From assembly GCF_003963535.1 (NCBI RefSeq), contig NZ_CP034539.1, positions 3,906,001 to 3,970,000 on the forward strand: DNA of 64,000 nucleotides, given 5' to 3'. Position numbers and translations under genes: made by a program. The stretch's first letter is position 1. Every line of letters begins with the position of its first letter. Below are positions 23,361 to 30,176 of this stretch, one piece after another. Under the pieces are notes generated by a model that was not told the origin of the DNA, did no database searches, and worked only from the letters and a program-made list of their open reading frames with translations. The stretch is from Streptomyces cyaneochromogenes (GTDB lineage Bacteria > Actinomycetota > Actinomycetes > Streptomycetales > Streptomycetaceae).

Positions 23361-25426
23361 AGCGGCGGGTGGGCGGTGTGGGGCGGCGGGCGGCGCTGCG
23401 GGGGACGGGGCAACCGGCGGCTCCGGGGGCAGCGGGGTGGGGCGCAGCCGTGTCGGTGGCGGGGCGACGGGCGGCGCTGCCGGTGGTGGGGCGGCGGATG
23501 CCCCTGCGGGCAGGGCGGTGGCATGCGGCCATGCCGGCGACGGCGCGACGGGCGGCTCTCCGGGTTGCGGGGCGGCGGATGACCCAACAGGCAGCGCAGT
23601 GGCATGCGGCCATGCCGGCGACGGGGCGACGAGCGGCTCTCCGGGTTGCGGGGCGGCGGATGACCCAACAGGCAGCCCAGTGGCATGCGGCCATGCCGGC
23701 GACGGGGCGACGAGCGGCGCTGCCGGTGGTGGGGCGGCGGATGACCCAACAGGCAGCCCAGTGGCATGCGGCCATGCCGGCGACGGGGCGACGAGCGGCT
23801 CTCCGGGTTGCGGGGCGGCGGATGACCCAACAGGCAGCCCAGTGGCATGCGGCCATGCCGGCGACGGGGCGACGAGCGGCTCTCCGGGTTGCGGGGCGGC
23901 GGATGACCCCGCAGGCAGCGCAGTGGCATGCGGCCATGCGCACAGCGAGGCGGCGGATGGGGCTGCTGCCGTCAGCGGGGCTGCGCATCACCCTGCGGGC
24001 AGCGAAGCCGCATACGGCTCCGCGGGCAGCCAAGTGGTGGGCGACCCTGCGGGCAGCGAGGCCGCGTATGGCCGCCCTGTCGGCCGCGCAACGACGTACG
24101 AACGTGCCGACGGCGAAGCCGCAAGCCGCCCTGCCGGCGACGACTTGGCGCACGACCCCGCAGGCACCGCGGCCGCAGACGGCCCTGCCAGACACACAAC
24201 GACGTACAAACCTGCCGCCGGCGAAGCCGCATACCGCTCCACCGGCGGCGACTTGGCGCACCACCCCGCCGTCAGCCCAGCGGTACACCACCCGGCCGTC
24301 GGCGGCGAAGCCGCATACGACCCCGCGGACAGCGAGTCGGCACGCGGCCCCGCAGGCGCCGAGGCCACACACGGCCCCGCCGGCAGCACAACGGCGTACC
24401 ACCCCGCCCGCAGCGAAGCCGCACACGGCTCACCCGGCAGCGAGCCGGCGCACAGCCCTCTCGGCAGTGAGGCGGCGCACGGCCCTGCTCGTGGCCGGGG
24501 TGCTGGTGGTCGCGCCGGGCTGTGGTCTGACCAGTGGCTCACCCATGGTCGACGACGTGCGGCCCGGCACCATCGGGCAGGGGGAGCCGCTGAAGGGGGC
24601 CGAGCTGACGGTGACGTCGAAGTCGTTCACCGAGCAGCTCATCCTCGGCGCGATCATGGGCATCGCCTTCGAGGCGGCCGGCGCGCAGGTGCTCGACCGC
24701 ACCGGCATCCAGGGCTCGATCGGCAGCCGCGAGGCGGTGCGCAAGGGCGACGCGGACGCCGGGTACGAGTACACGGGCACGGCCTGGATCACGTACCTGG
24801 GCCGCAGCGAGCCCATCACCGACCCGCACGAGCAGTGGGAGGCGGTGCGCGAAGCCGACGCGAAGAACGGGGTGACCTGGCTGGCGCCGTCCGCACTGGA
24901 CAACACCTACGCCCTGGCGATGAACCGGGAGAACCACAGGAAGTACCGCACGAACGACCTCTCCCAGGTCGCCGCGCTGTCCAAGTCCGACCCCACCGCG
25001 GTGACGCTCTGCGTGGAGGTCGAGTTCGCCAACCGGGCCGACGGGCTGCCGGGCATGCAGAAGGCGTACGGGATGGACGTGCCGACGAAGAACATCACCC
25101 AGATGGACACCGGGATCATCTACACCCAGGCCGCGAAGGGGAGTTGCGCCTACGGCGAGGTCTTCACGACGGACGGCCGCATCAAGTCCATGAACCTCGT
25201 GGTCATGGACGACGACAAGCACTTCTTCCCCAACTACAACGTCGCCCCGATGATCAACACCAAGACCCTGAAGAAGTGGCCGGCCATCCCCGAGGTGCTC
25301 GACCCGATCACCAGGAAGCTGAACAACACGGTGGCGCAGGACCTGAACGCGAAAGTGGATGTGGACGGCGAGGATCCGCATCAGGTGGCGCTGGACTGGA
25401 TGAAGGCGGAGGGGTTCGTGAAGTAG
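23357..25426 (+). CDS. Osmoprotectant-binding lipoprotein, preceded in frame by a long tandem-repeat region
   Basis: The C-terminal 319 residues (from GTG 24467) form a complete OpuAC-type substrate-binding lipoprotein: RRRTALLVAGVLVVAPGC ends in a lipobox Cys. It is followed by ELTVTSKSFTEQLILGAIMG, GYEYTGTAWITYLG and a C-terminal VALDWMKAEGFVK. Translation coupled to the permease would instead begin at GTG 23357 and place 370 Arg/Ala-rich repeat residues before the signal peptide. No good ribosome binding site precedes 24467, while GGGGGTTGGAG precedes 23357. Which start is used cannot be settled by eye. A 370-residue n-region would be extraordinary, so internal initiation, processing or loss of function are all possible. 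Confidence 0.8.
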   Translation: MKRRVGGVGRRAALRGTGQPAAPGAAGWGAAVSVAGRRAALPVVGRRMPLRAGRWHAAMPATARRAALRVAGRRMTQQAAQWHAAMPATGRRAALRVAGRRMTQQAAQWHAAMPATGRRAALPVVGRRMTQQAAQWHAAMPATGRRAALRVAGRRMTQQAAQWHAAMPATGRRAALRVAGRRMTPQAAQWHAAMRTARRRMGLLPSAGLRITLRAAKPHTAPRAAKWWATLRAARPRMAALSAAQRRTNVPTAKPQAALPATTWRTTPQAPRPQTALPDTQRRTNLPPAKPHTAPPAATWRTTPPSAQRYTTRPSAAKPHTTPRTASRHAAPQAPRPHTAPPAAQRRTTPPAAKPHTAHPAASRRTALSAVRRRTALLVAGVLVVAPGCGLTSGSPMVDDVRPGTIGQGEPLKGAELTVTSKSFTEQLILGAIMGIAFEAAGAQVLDRTGIQGSIGSREAVRKGDADAGYEYTGTAWITYLGRSEPITDPHEQWEAVREADAKNGVTWLAPSALDNTYALAMNRENHRKYRTNDLSQVAALSKSDPTAVTLCVEVEFANRADGLPGMQKAYGMDVPTKNITQMDTGIIYTQAAKGSCAYGEVFTTDGRIKSMNLVVMDDDKHFFPNYNVAPMINTKTLKKWPAIPEVLDPITRKLNNTVAQDLNAKVDVDGEDPHQVALDWMKAEGFVK
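23440..23940 (+). repeat. 81-bp tandem repeat array (27-residue units)
   Basis: Exact 81-bp periodicity with units starting at 23521, 23602, 23683, 23764 and 23845, plus a degenerate unit from 23440 and a partial one from 23926. Each starts GCATGCGGCCATGCC. Two unit variants exist, one encoding RRAALRVAGRRM and one RRAALPVVGRRM, arranged B-A-A-B-A-A. That order implies duplication of a 243-bp triplet after the single-unit duplications. All forward frames and two reverse frames stay open through it. Confidence 0.95.
23941..24466 (+). repeat. Diverged short-period repeat continuing the array
   Basis: In the lipoprotein frame this reads as imperfect units of about 36 residues with a 9-10 residue sub-period. 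Segments such as QRRTNVPTAKPQAALPATTW and QRRTNLPPAKPHTAPPAATW recur, then a reduced QRRTTPPAAKPHTAHPAA unit. It ends directly at the presumed signal peptide. GC3 is visibly lower than in flanking genes. Confidence 0.8.
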
Positions 25427-25489
25427 GGCCACGTGGAGCAGAGACACCCAAACACGGCCACCGAAGCACGGCCACCGAAGTACCGCCAC

Positions 25490-25550
25490 TTGCAAAGAAG
25501 TTGATGCAAAGGAGTGCTTGCAAAGGGTTCTTTGCAACGCTACCTTTGCA
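25490..25550. promoter_or_regulatory. Cluster of TTGCAAAG operator half-sites before the ArsR-like gene
   Basis: Five copies of (T)TGCAAAG lie in 61 bases: forward at 25490, 25505 and 25518, reverse at 25530 and 25544. The middle pair forms a perfect TTGCAAAG-N4-CTTTGCAA palindrome. The array ends four bases before the regulator's ATG, so binding would block its own promoter. A 14-bp tandem duplication (CACGGCCACCGAAG) lies just upstream at 25453-25480. Confidence 0.75.
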
Positions 25551-25553
25551 TGC

Positions 25554-26138
25554 ATGACGGAGCCCGACCGGCCCAAGGTCCACGACCTCGACGCCCGTTC
25601 CCTGCGCGGACTCGCCCACCCCCTGCGCATGCGGCTGCTCGACGCCCTGCGCTTCGGCGGGCCGGCCACCGCCTCCCAGCTCGCCGGGAAACTGGGCGAG
25701 TCCAGCGGAGCCACCAGCTATCACCTGCGCCAGCTCGCGGCCCACGGCTTCGTCGAGGACGACGCCGAGCGGGGCAAGGGGCGGGAGCGTTGGTGGAAGG
25801 CGGCCGTGCAGGGACTGCGGTTCGACGACGCCCTCCTGCACGACCCCAACCCCGAGGTGCGCGGGGCCGCCGGCCTGTATCTGCACGAGGTCGCCACCAC
25901 GCAGAACCGCGAGCTGTCCACCTACCTCGGCACCCTCGCGCAGTGGTCGGAGGCGTGGAACGGAAGCACGGACATGAGCAGCATGACGCTCCGCCTGACC
26001 CCGCGGCTCGCGAGCGAACTGACCCGCAAGATGCACGAGTTGGTCGACAGCTACCGCGATCTGCCCGACGTCGAGGACGCCCCCGACGCGACCACCGTCC
26101 GCGTGCAGACCCGCGCCTTCCCCCTCAGCACGGACTGA
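25554..26138 (+). CDS. ArsR-like helix-turn-helix transcriptional regulator
   Basis: 194 residues from ATG 25554; an in-frame TTG at 25518 with AGGAG nearby would add 12 residues. The N-terminus is a winged helix: LRGLAHPLRMRLLDALRFGG, then the recognition helix SSGATSYHLRQLAAHGF and wing KGRERWWKA. The C-terminal half is helical, with no visible metal-binding Cys cluster, so the effector is unknown. The upstream palindrome cluster indicates strong autoregulation. With no Shine-Dalgarno sequence directly before the ATG, the transcript may be leaderless. A small gene follows 15 bases on. Confidence 0.88.
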   Translation: MTEPDRPKVHDLDARSLRGLAHPLRMRLLDALRFGGPATASQLAGKLGESSGATSYHLRQLAAHGFVEDDAERGKGRERWWKAAVQGLRFDDALLHDPNPEVRGAAGLYLHEVATTQNRELSTYLGTLAQWSEAWNGSTDMSSMTLRLTPRLASELTRKMHELVDSYRDLPDVEDAPDATTVRVQTRAFPLSTD

Positions 26139-26153
26139 AAGGCAGCCGCCCCG

Positions 26154-26348
26154 ATGCAGCACCCCGAGACCAGCCTCGCCCTGCACCACGTCCGCGCCGC
26201 CGACCTCCGCGCCCAGGCCGACGCCCACCGCCTGGCCGCCCGGGCCAGAAAGCCGTACGACATCCGGACCCGCCTCGGCTGGACCCTCGTCGAAGTCGGC
26301 CTGCGCCTCGCCACGCCGGCGGTGCGGCGGCCGGCGCTCGTCTCCTAG
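26154..26348 (+). CDS. Small hypothetical protein downstream of the ArsR-like gene
   Basis: 64 residues, mostly one long basic/alanine helix (LHHVRAADLRAQADAHRLAA) followed by a short C-terminal amphipathic stretch. No signal peptide. It is co-directional with and 15 bases from the ArsR-like gene, so probably shares its autoregulated transcript. The stop overlaps the convergent Lon-like gene by four bases. The function is unknown; the short, simple composition makes it less certain as a gene. Confidence 0.55.
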   Translation: MQHPETSLALHHVRAADLRAQADAHRLAARARKPYDIRTRLGWTLVEVGLRLATPAVRRPALVS

Positions 26349-27136
26349 CAGCTCGGAATCGAGCCCTTCCCCGACTCCAGCGCCTCCAGCGCGCTCACCG
26401 CGCCCTTGAGCGTGGTCACCGGGATCAGCCGCAGCCCCTTCGGCAGTTCCGCCTCCGCGTCGGAGCACTCCGCCTCGGGGACCAGGAAGACCGTCGCCCC
26501 GTCCCGCTTGGCCGCCTGCGTCTTCAGGGACACGCCACCGACCGCGCCGACCTTCCCGGCGGCGTCGATCGTGCCCGTACCGGCGATGGTGCGTCCGCCG
26601 GTGAGGTCGCCGCCGTCGCCGTCGCCGTTCAGCTTGTCGACGATTCCCAGGGAGAACAGCAGGCCGGCGCTGGGGCCGCCCACGTCGGCGAGCTTCAGGG
26701 TGACCTTGATGTCCTTGTCGGTGAGGTCCAGGTAGTTCAGCGCGGCCTCGGTCGCGGCGTCCTGGGACTCCTTCATCTGCTCGGTGTTGTACTTCTCGAT
26801 CTCCTGGGTGCTGCGGCCGCTCGGATAGACCGAATCGCGCGGCATGACCGCCTTGTCCGTACGGAACCAGGCGTCGACCACGTCGCCGAGCGTCACGTCC
26901 GTGTCGGGGGACGTGGCCTCGATGGTCGTCATCCTCAGCTGCCCACTTGTGTCCCGGGTCGGCGCACCGGAGATGGTGATCACCGGGTCGCCCTTGTTCT
27001 CACCGAGCACATCGGCCGTCAGCCCGGGCTGCGTCAGCGAGAACGGCAGCGGCGCGAAAGCCGCCGTGGCGAGCAGAGCCACGACCGGCAGGGCGCAGAC
27101 GGCGACGGCCCGGGGGCGCGTGAGACGAGAGAACAC
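26345..27136 (-). CDS. Membrane-anchored Lon-like serine protease (S16, YlbL-type)
   Basis: 263 residues. An N-terminal signal anchor (AVAVCALPVVALLATAAFA) leads an extracytoplasmic region and a C-terminal Lon proteolytic domain. The catalytic Ser is in VGGPSAGLLFSLGIV and the Lys in VGGVSLKTQAAKRDGA, the normal Ser-Lys dyad. No ATPase domain and no clear PDZ domain are seen, so it would act independently of ATP outside the membrane. Most relatives carry a PDZ domain and are near 350 residues, so this is a short version. It is monocistronic in appearance. Confidence 0.88.
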   Translation of the reverse strand: MFSRLTRPRAVAVCALPVVALLATAAFAPLPFSLTQPGLTADVLGENKGDPVITISGAPTRDTSGQLRMTTIEATSPDTDVTLGDVVDAWFRTDKAVMPRDSVYPSGRSTQEIEKYNTEQMKESQDAATEAALNYLDLTDKDIKVTLKLADVGGPSAGLLFSLGIVDKLNGDGDGGDLTGGRTIAGTGTIDAAGKVGAVGGVSLKTQAAKRDGATVFLVPEAECSDAEAELPKGLRLIPVTTLKGAVSALEALESGKGSIPSC

Positions 27137-27223
27137 GGGATCAATCTAACGTGACGGCGAGTTCCGGCCAGGCGCAGGTCGGAGCTGCCAAGGTTGCCCC
27201 ATTCAGGTCACGTACGGGTCTCG

Positions 27224-28336
27224 TCAGAGGGCCGTGTACAGATCTCTGCGCCCCATGGCGAAGCGCCGCAGCGCCTCCGGCAGCGGCTCCACCCCGATGC
27301 CCGGCGACCGCGGCACCGGCAGATGCCCGTCGACCAGCACGAACGGCTCCGTGATGTCCTCGGCGAAGTAGCGGCTGGACGCCGACGTGTCCCCGGGGAG
27401 CGTGCAGCCAGGCAGGGCGGCGAGCGCCAGGTTCGGCGCACGGCCGATACCGGTCTCCAGCATGCCGCCGCACCACACCGGCACCCCGTGCGCGTGCGCG
27501 ACGTCGTGCACCCGCCGGGCCTCCAGGTATCCGCCGACCCGCGCGGGCTTCACGTTCACCACCCGGCAGGCGTCCATCGCGATCGCGGACGCGGTGTCCC
27601 GGGCGTTGTGCAGGGACTCGTCGAGGCAGACGGGCGTCGCGAGGCGCTGCTGGAGGCGGGCGTGGGCGTACAGGTTGTTCTCCGCGAGCGGCTCCTCGAT
27701 CAGCAGCAGCCCGAACGCGTCCAGCCGCCGCAGATGCTCGGCGTCCGCGAGCGTGTACGCCGTGTTCGCGTCGACCTGGAGCGGCAGGTCCGCCCCGAAG
27801 CGCTCGCGCACGGCCCGTACCGGCTCCAGATCCCACCCTGGCTCGATCTTCAGCTTGATCCGCACATACCCCTCGGCGAGATACCCCTCGACGGCGTCCA
27901 GCAGCTCACCGACGCTCTCCTTGATCCCGACCGACACCCCGGCCGGCACCCGCTCCCGCACCGACCCGAGATACGTGGCCAGCGGCATCCCGTACGACCG
28001 CAACTCCGCGTCGAGGACGGCCGTCTCCAGCGCCGCCTTCGCCAGCTCGTGCCCCTTGATCCCGTCCAGCACCGGGGCGAGGTGGGCCGTGCCGAGCACG
28101 GGGAGGGCGGCGACGCGCGGCAGCAGGAAGTCGCGCAGCACGATCTCCGCGCCGGCCACGAACTCCGAGCAGTACAGCGGCTCGGGGTCGCCCGCGAACT
28201 CCGACCAGCCCTCGGCCGCGTCCGTGACGACGTGCAGCAGGAAGGTGTCCTTCGTCGTCATCGTGCCGAAGGAGGTACGGAACGGGCTGACGAGGGGGAT
28301 CGCGACGTGGACGATCTCGACGCGTTCGAGTTTCAC
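27224..28336 (-). CDS. Enolase-superfamily enzyme: N-acyl/N-succinylamino acid racemase (o-succinylbenzoate synthase family)
   Basis: 370 residues from GTG 28336. The N-terminal capping domain (ERVEIVHVAIPLVSPFRTSF) precedes the barrel with the Lys pair in RIKLKIEPGWD. Metal ligands lie in QVDANTAY, LIEEPLAENN and VCLDESL, and the opposing Lys in VNVKPARVGG. The size and motifs match the NAAAR/NSAR-OSBS family. It is four-base coupled to an upstream GNAT gene. Such pairs elsewhere acylate D-amino acids and racemise the N-acyl product. OSBS for menaquinone is an alternative, but Streptomyces mostly uses the futalosine route, which makes racemase more likely. Confidence 0.85.
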   Translation of the reverse strand: MKLERVEIVHVAIPLVSPFRTSFGTMTTKDTFLLHVVTDAAEGWSEFAGDPEPLYCSEFVAGAEIVLRDFLLPRVAALPVLGTAHLAPVLDGIKGHELAKAALETAVLDAELRSYGMPLATYLGSVRERVPAGVSVGIKESVGELLDAVEGYLAEGYVRIKLKIEPGWDLEPVRAVRERFGADLPLQVDANTAYTLADAEHLRRLDAFGLLLIEEPLAENNLYAHARLQQRLATPVCLDESLHNARDTASAIAMDACRVVNVKPARVGGYLEARRVHDVAHAHGVPVWCGGMLETGIGRAPNLALAALPGCTLPGDTSASSRYFAEDITEPFVLVDGHLPVPRSPGIGVEPLPEALRRFAMGRRDLYTAL

Positions 28337-29151
28337 GCGGAAGCCTCCCGGCGGGTGAGTGTGTACCAGCCGTCCCGCGACATCCCCGTCGCCGTGAACC
28401 CGTCCGCGAAGGCCTTGGTGAACACCTCCCGCACGGCCCGCCGCCAGCGCAGCGCGAGCGCGGGATCGGCGGCCCGCAACGCGACGATGTCGTCCGGAAC
28501 GCGACACCATATGTACCGGTCGTCGAGGTCACGGCGGGCGAGCGCATCGCCGTCGGGGGCGGTGTGGGTGGCGGGGGCCGCACGGCGGTCGCCCACCTGG
28601 CCCGCTCGCCCGCCCGCCCGGCCCGTTCGTTCGCCCGCCGAATCCGTCTGTCCGTACGACGGTGACGGCGCCGTGAGGTCCCAGGTCACCGCCAGCCGGT
28701 CGCTCTCGTCGCCGTCGTTCACGCCGTCGGTCATGGGGCCGTAGAAGTCGACGAGGTAGTCGGTCCCCTCGGCGCCCAGCTTGACCAGGTTGAAGCGGGC
28801 GTTACGGCCGACCAGCGGATCGAAGGTCCAGCGCATGGTCCGGGCGCCGTGCTCCAGGGCCCACGCCCGCTGGGCCTGCTTGACCTGGAACCCGAGCCCC
28901 CGGTCGGCGGCGGTGAGCAGGGAGTACGTCCCTCTCGACGCGGGCGGCCCGAACACCGCGACGGACGCCCCGGCCAGCCTCTCCCCGTCGTACGCCGCAT
29001 GCACCGCCCCGCCCGCGTGGGCGAGGCTGTTCAGTGTCTCGGGCAGTAACGGCGGAGCGCTCCGGGGCGACTCCCATACGTCGCAGAAGAAGTCGGCGAC
29101 GGCGGCGAACCCGGCGACGTCGTGGACGGTGCGGATGCTGAGTGAGGTCAT
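28333..29151 (-). CDS. GNAT-family acyltransferase paired with the racemase
   Basis: 272 residues. FFCDVWESPRSAPPLLPETL begins the domain; VHAAYDGERLAGASVAVFG is the central strand, and GLGFQVKQAQRAWALEHGA is the acyl-CoA-binding helix with the TMRWTFDPL strand. A Pro/Ser-rich linker near residues 180-220 precedes a second small basic domain ending RREASA. It belongs to the predicted acetyl/succinyltransferases (COG3375-like). Its stop overlaps the racemase start (GTGA), so it likely transfers an acyl group to the amino acid substrate of the racemase. Confidence 0.8.
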   Translation of the reverse strand: MTSLSIRTVHDVAGFAAVADFFCDVWESPRSAPPLLPETLNSLAHAGGAVHAAYDGERLAGASVAVFGPPASRGTYSLLTAADRGLGFQVKQAQRAWALEHGARTMRWTFDPLVGRNARFNLVKLGAEGTDYLVDFYGPMTDGVNDGDESDRLAVTWDLTAPSPSYGQTDSAGERTGRAGGRAGQVGDRRAAPATHTAPDGDALARRDLDDRYIWCRVPDDIVALRAADPALALRWRRAVREVFTKAFADGFTATGMSRDGWYTLTRREASA

Positions 29152-29235
29152 GAGTCGAGTGTCGGAGCCGACGACGGCCCCGTACAGGGCGCGTGCCCGA
29201 CGGACGGCCGCACCCTGTACACCTCTGCGCGGACC

Positions 29236-29877
29236 TCAGCGCAACGCTTCGGCGACCTCCCGGGCCGCGTCGACCACCCGAGGCCCCACCCGTTCCGGCA
29301 CCGCGTCCGCCAGCATCACCACACCCACGCTGCCTTCGACGCCCGTCACCCCCAGCAGCGGCGCGGCCGCACCGCTCGCGCCCGCCTCCAGCTCACCGTG
29401 GGTCAGGGTGTACCCGGGCTCCTCCGCCGGCTGCCGCCGGGCGGCGAGTATCGCCCGCCCCGCGGCCCCGCGGTCCAGCGGGTGCCGGAAGCCGGCCCGG
29501 TAGGCCACGTGATAGTCCGTCCAGGTCGGCTCGACGACGGCGACGGCCAGCGCCTCCGCTCCGTCCACCAGCGTCAGATGTGCCGTCGCCCCGATGTCCT
29601 CGGCCAGCGAACGCAGCGCCGGCAACGCGGCCTCGCGGACCAGCGGATGCACCTGCCGCCCCAGTCGCAGCACCCCGAGCCCCACCCGGGCGCGGCCGCC
29701 CAGGTCGCGCCGTACGAGGGCGTGCTGTTCCAGCGTGGCAAGCAGCCGGTACACGACGGTCCGGTTCACGCCCAGTTTGTTGGAAAGCTCGGTGACGGTC
29801 AGCCCGTGGTCCGTATCGGCCAGCAGCTTGAGGACACGCAGTCCTCGGTCGAGCGTCTGAGAGGTCTCCGCGGTCAC
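29236..29877 (-). CDS. IclR family transcriptional regulator
   Basis: 213 residues from GTG 29877, with AAGGAG eight bases upstream; a GTG at 29886 is the alternative. The winged helix-turn-helix is LDRGLRVLKLLADTDHGLTV, then LSNKLGVNRTVVYRLLATLE. The C-terminal effector domain has GATAHLTLVDGAEALAVAVVE and RHPLDRGAAGRAILAA. It lies 84 bases upstream of the acyltransferase-racemase pair on the same strand and probably controls it. IclR proteins typically sense small carboxylates. Confidence 0.9.
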   Translation of the reverse strand: MTAETSQTLDRGLRVLKLLADTDHGLTVTELSNKLGVNRTVVYRLLATLEQHALVRRDLGGRARVGLGVLRLGRQVHPLVREAALPALRSLAEDIGATAHLTLVDGAEALAVAVVEPTWTDYHVAYRAGFRHPLDRGAAGRAILAARRQPAEEPGYTLTHGELEAGASGAAAPLLGVTGVEGSVGVVMLADAVPERVGPRVVDAAREVAEALR

Positions 29878-30176
29878 GACGCCCACTCCTTAGGGGTGAG
29901 GTCGGCGGCCCCCTCACGGCGGATGCGTCACAGAGTCCCGTCCGTGACGCGCTTTCAGAGGCCGCCGATCGGCCCGCGGCCCGGCCTGTACCGAACCGCG
30001 TCGCTTCACGGCTGCGCTCCGCGGCGGCGCTGCCACGGGGCGTGTGCGTAGCGGGACATTAGCGAAGCCGGTTCGCTGAGCGGAAGGCTCCGTCCAGAAT
30101 CCGGGCAGCGAGGGGTACGGACCGCTCCCGTTCGTCCTGATACGTACGGCGCGCGCCCCCGGCACTGCGCCGGGCA

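Noticed and set aside
23440..23940. 81-bp repeats considered as a CRISPR array
   Set aside because: Units are contiguous with no unique spacers, are far too long, and no cas genes are present.
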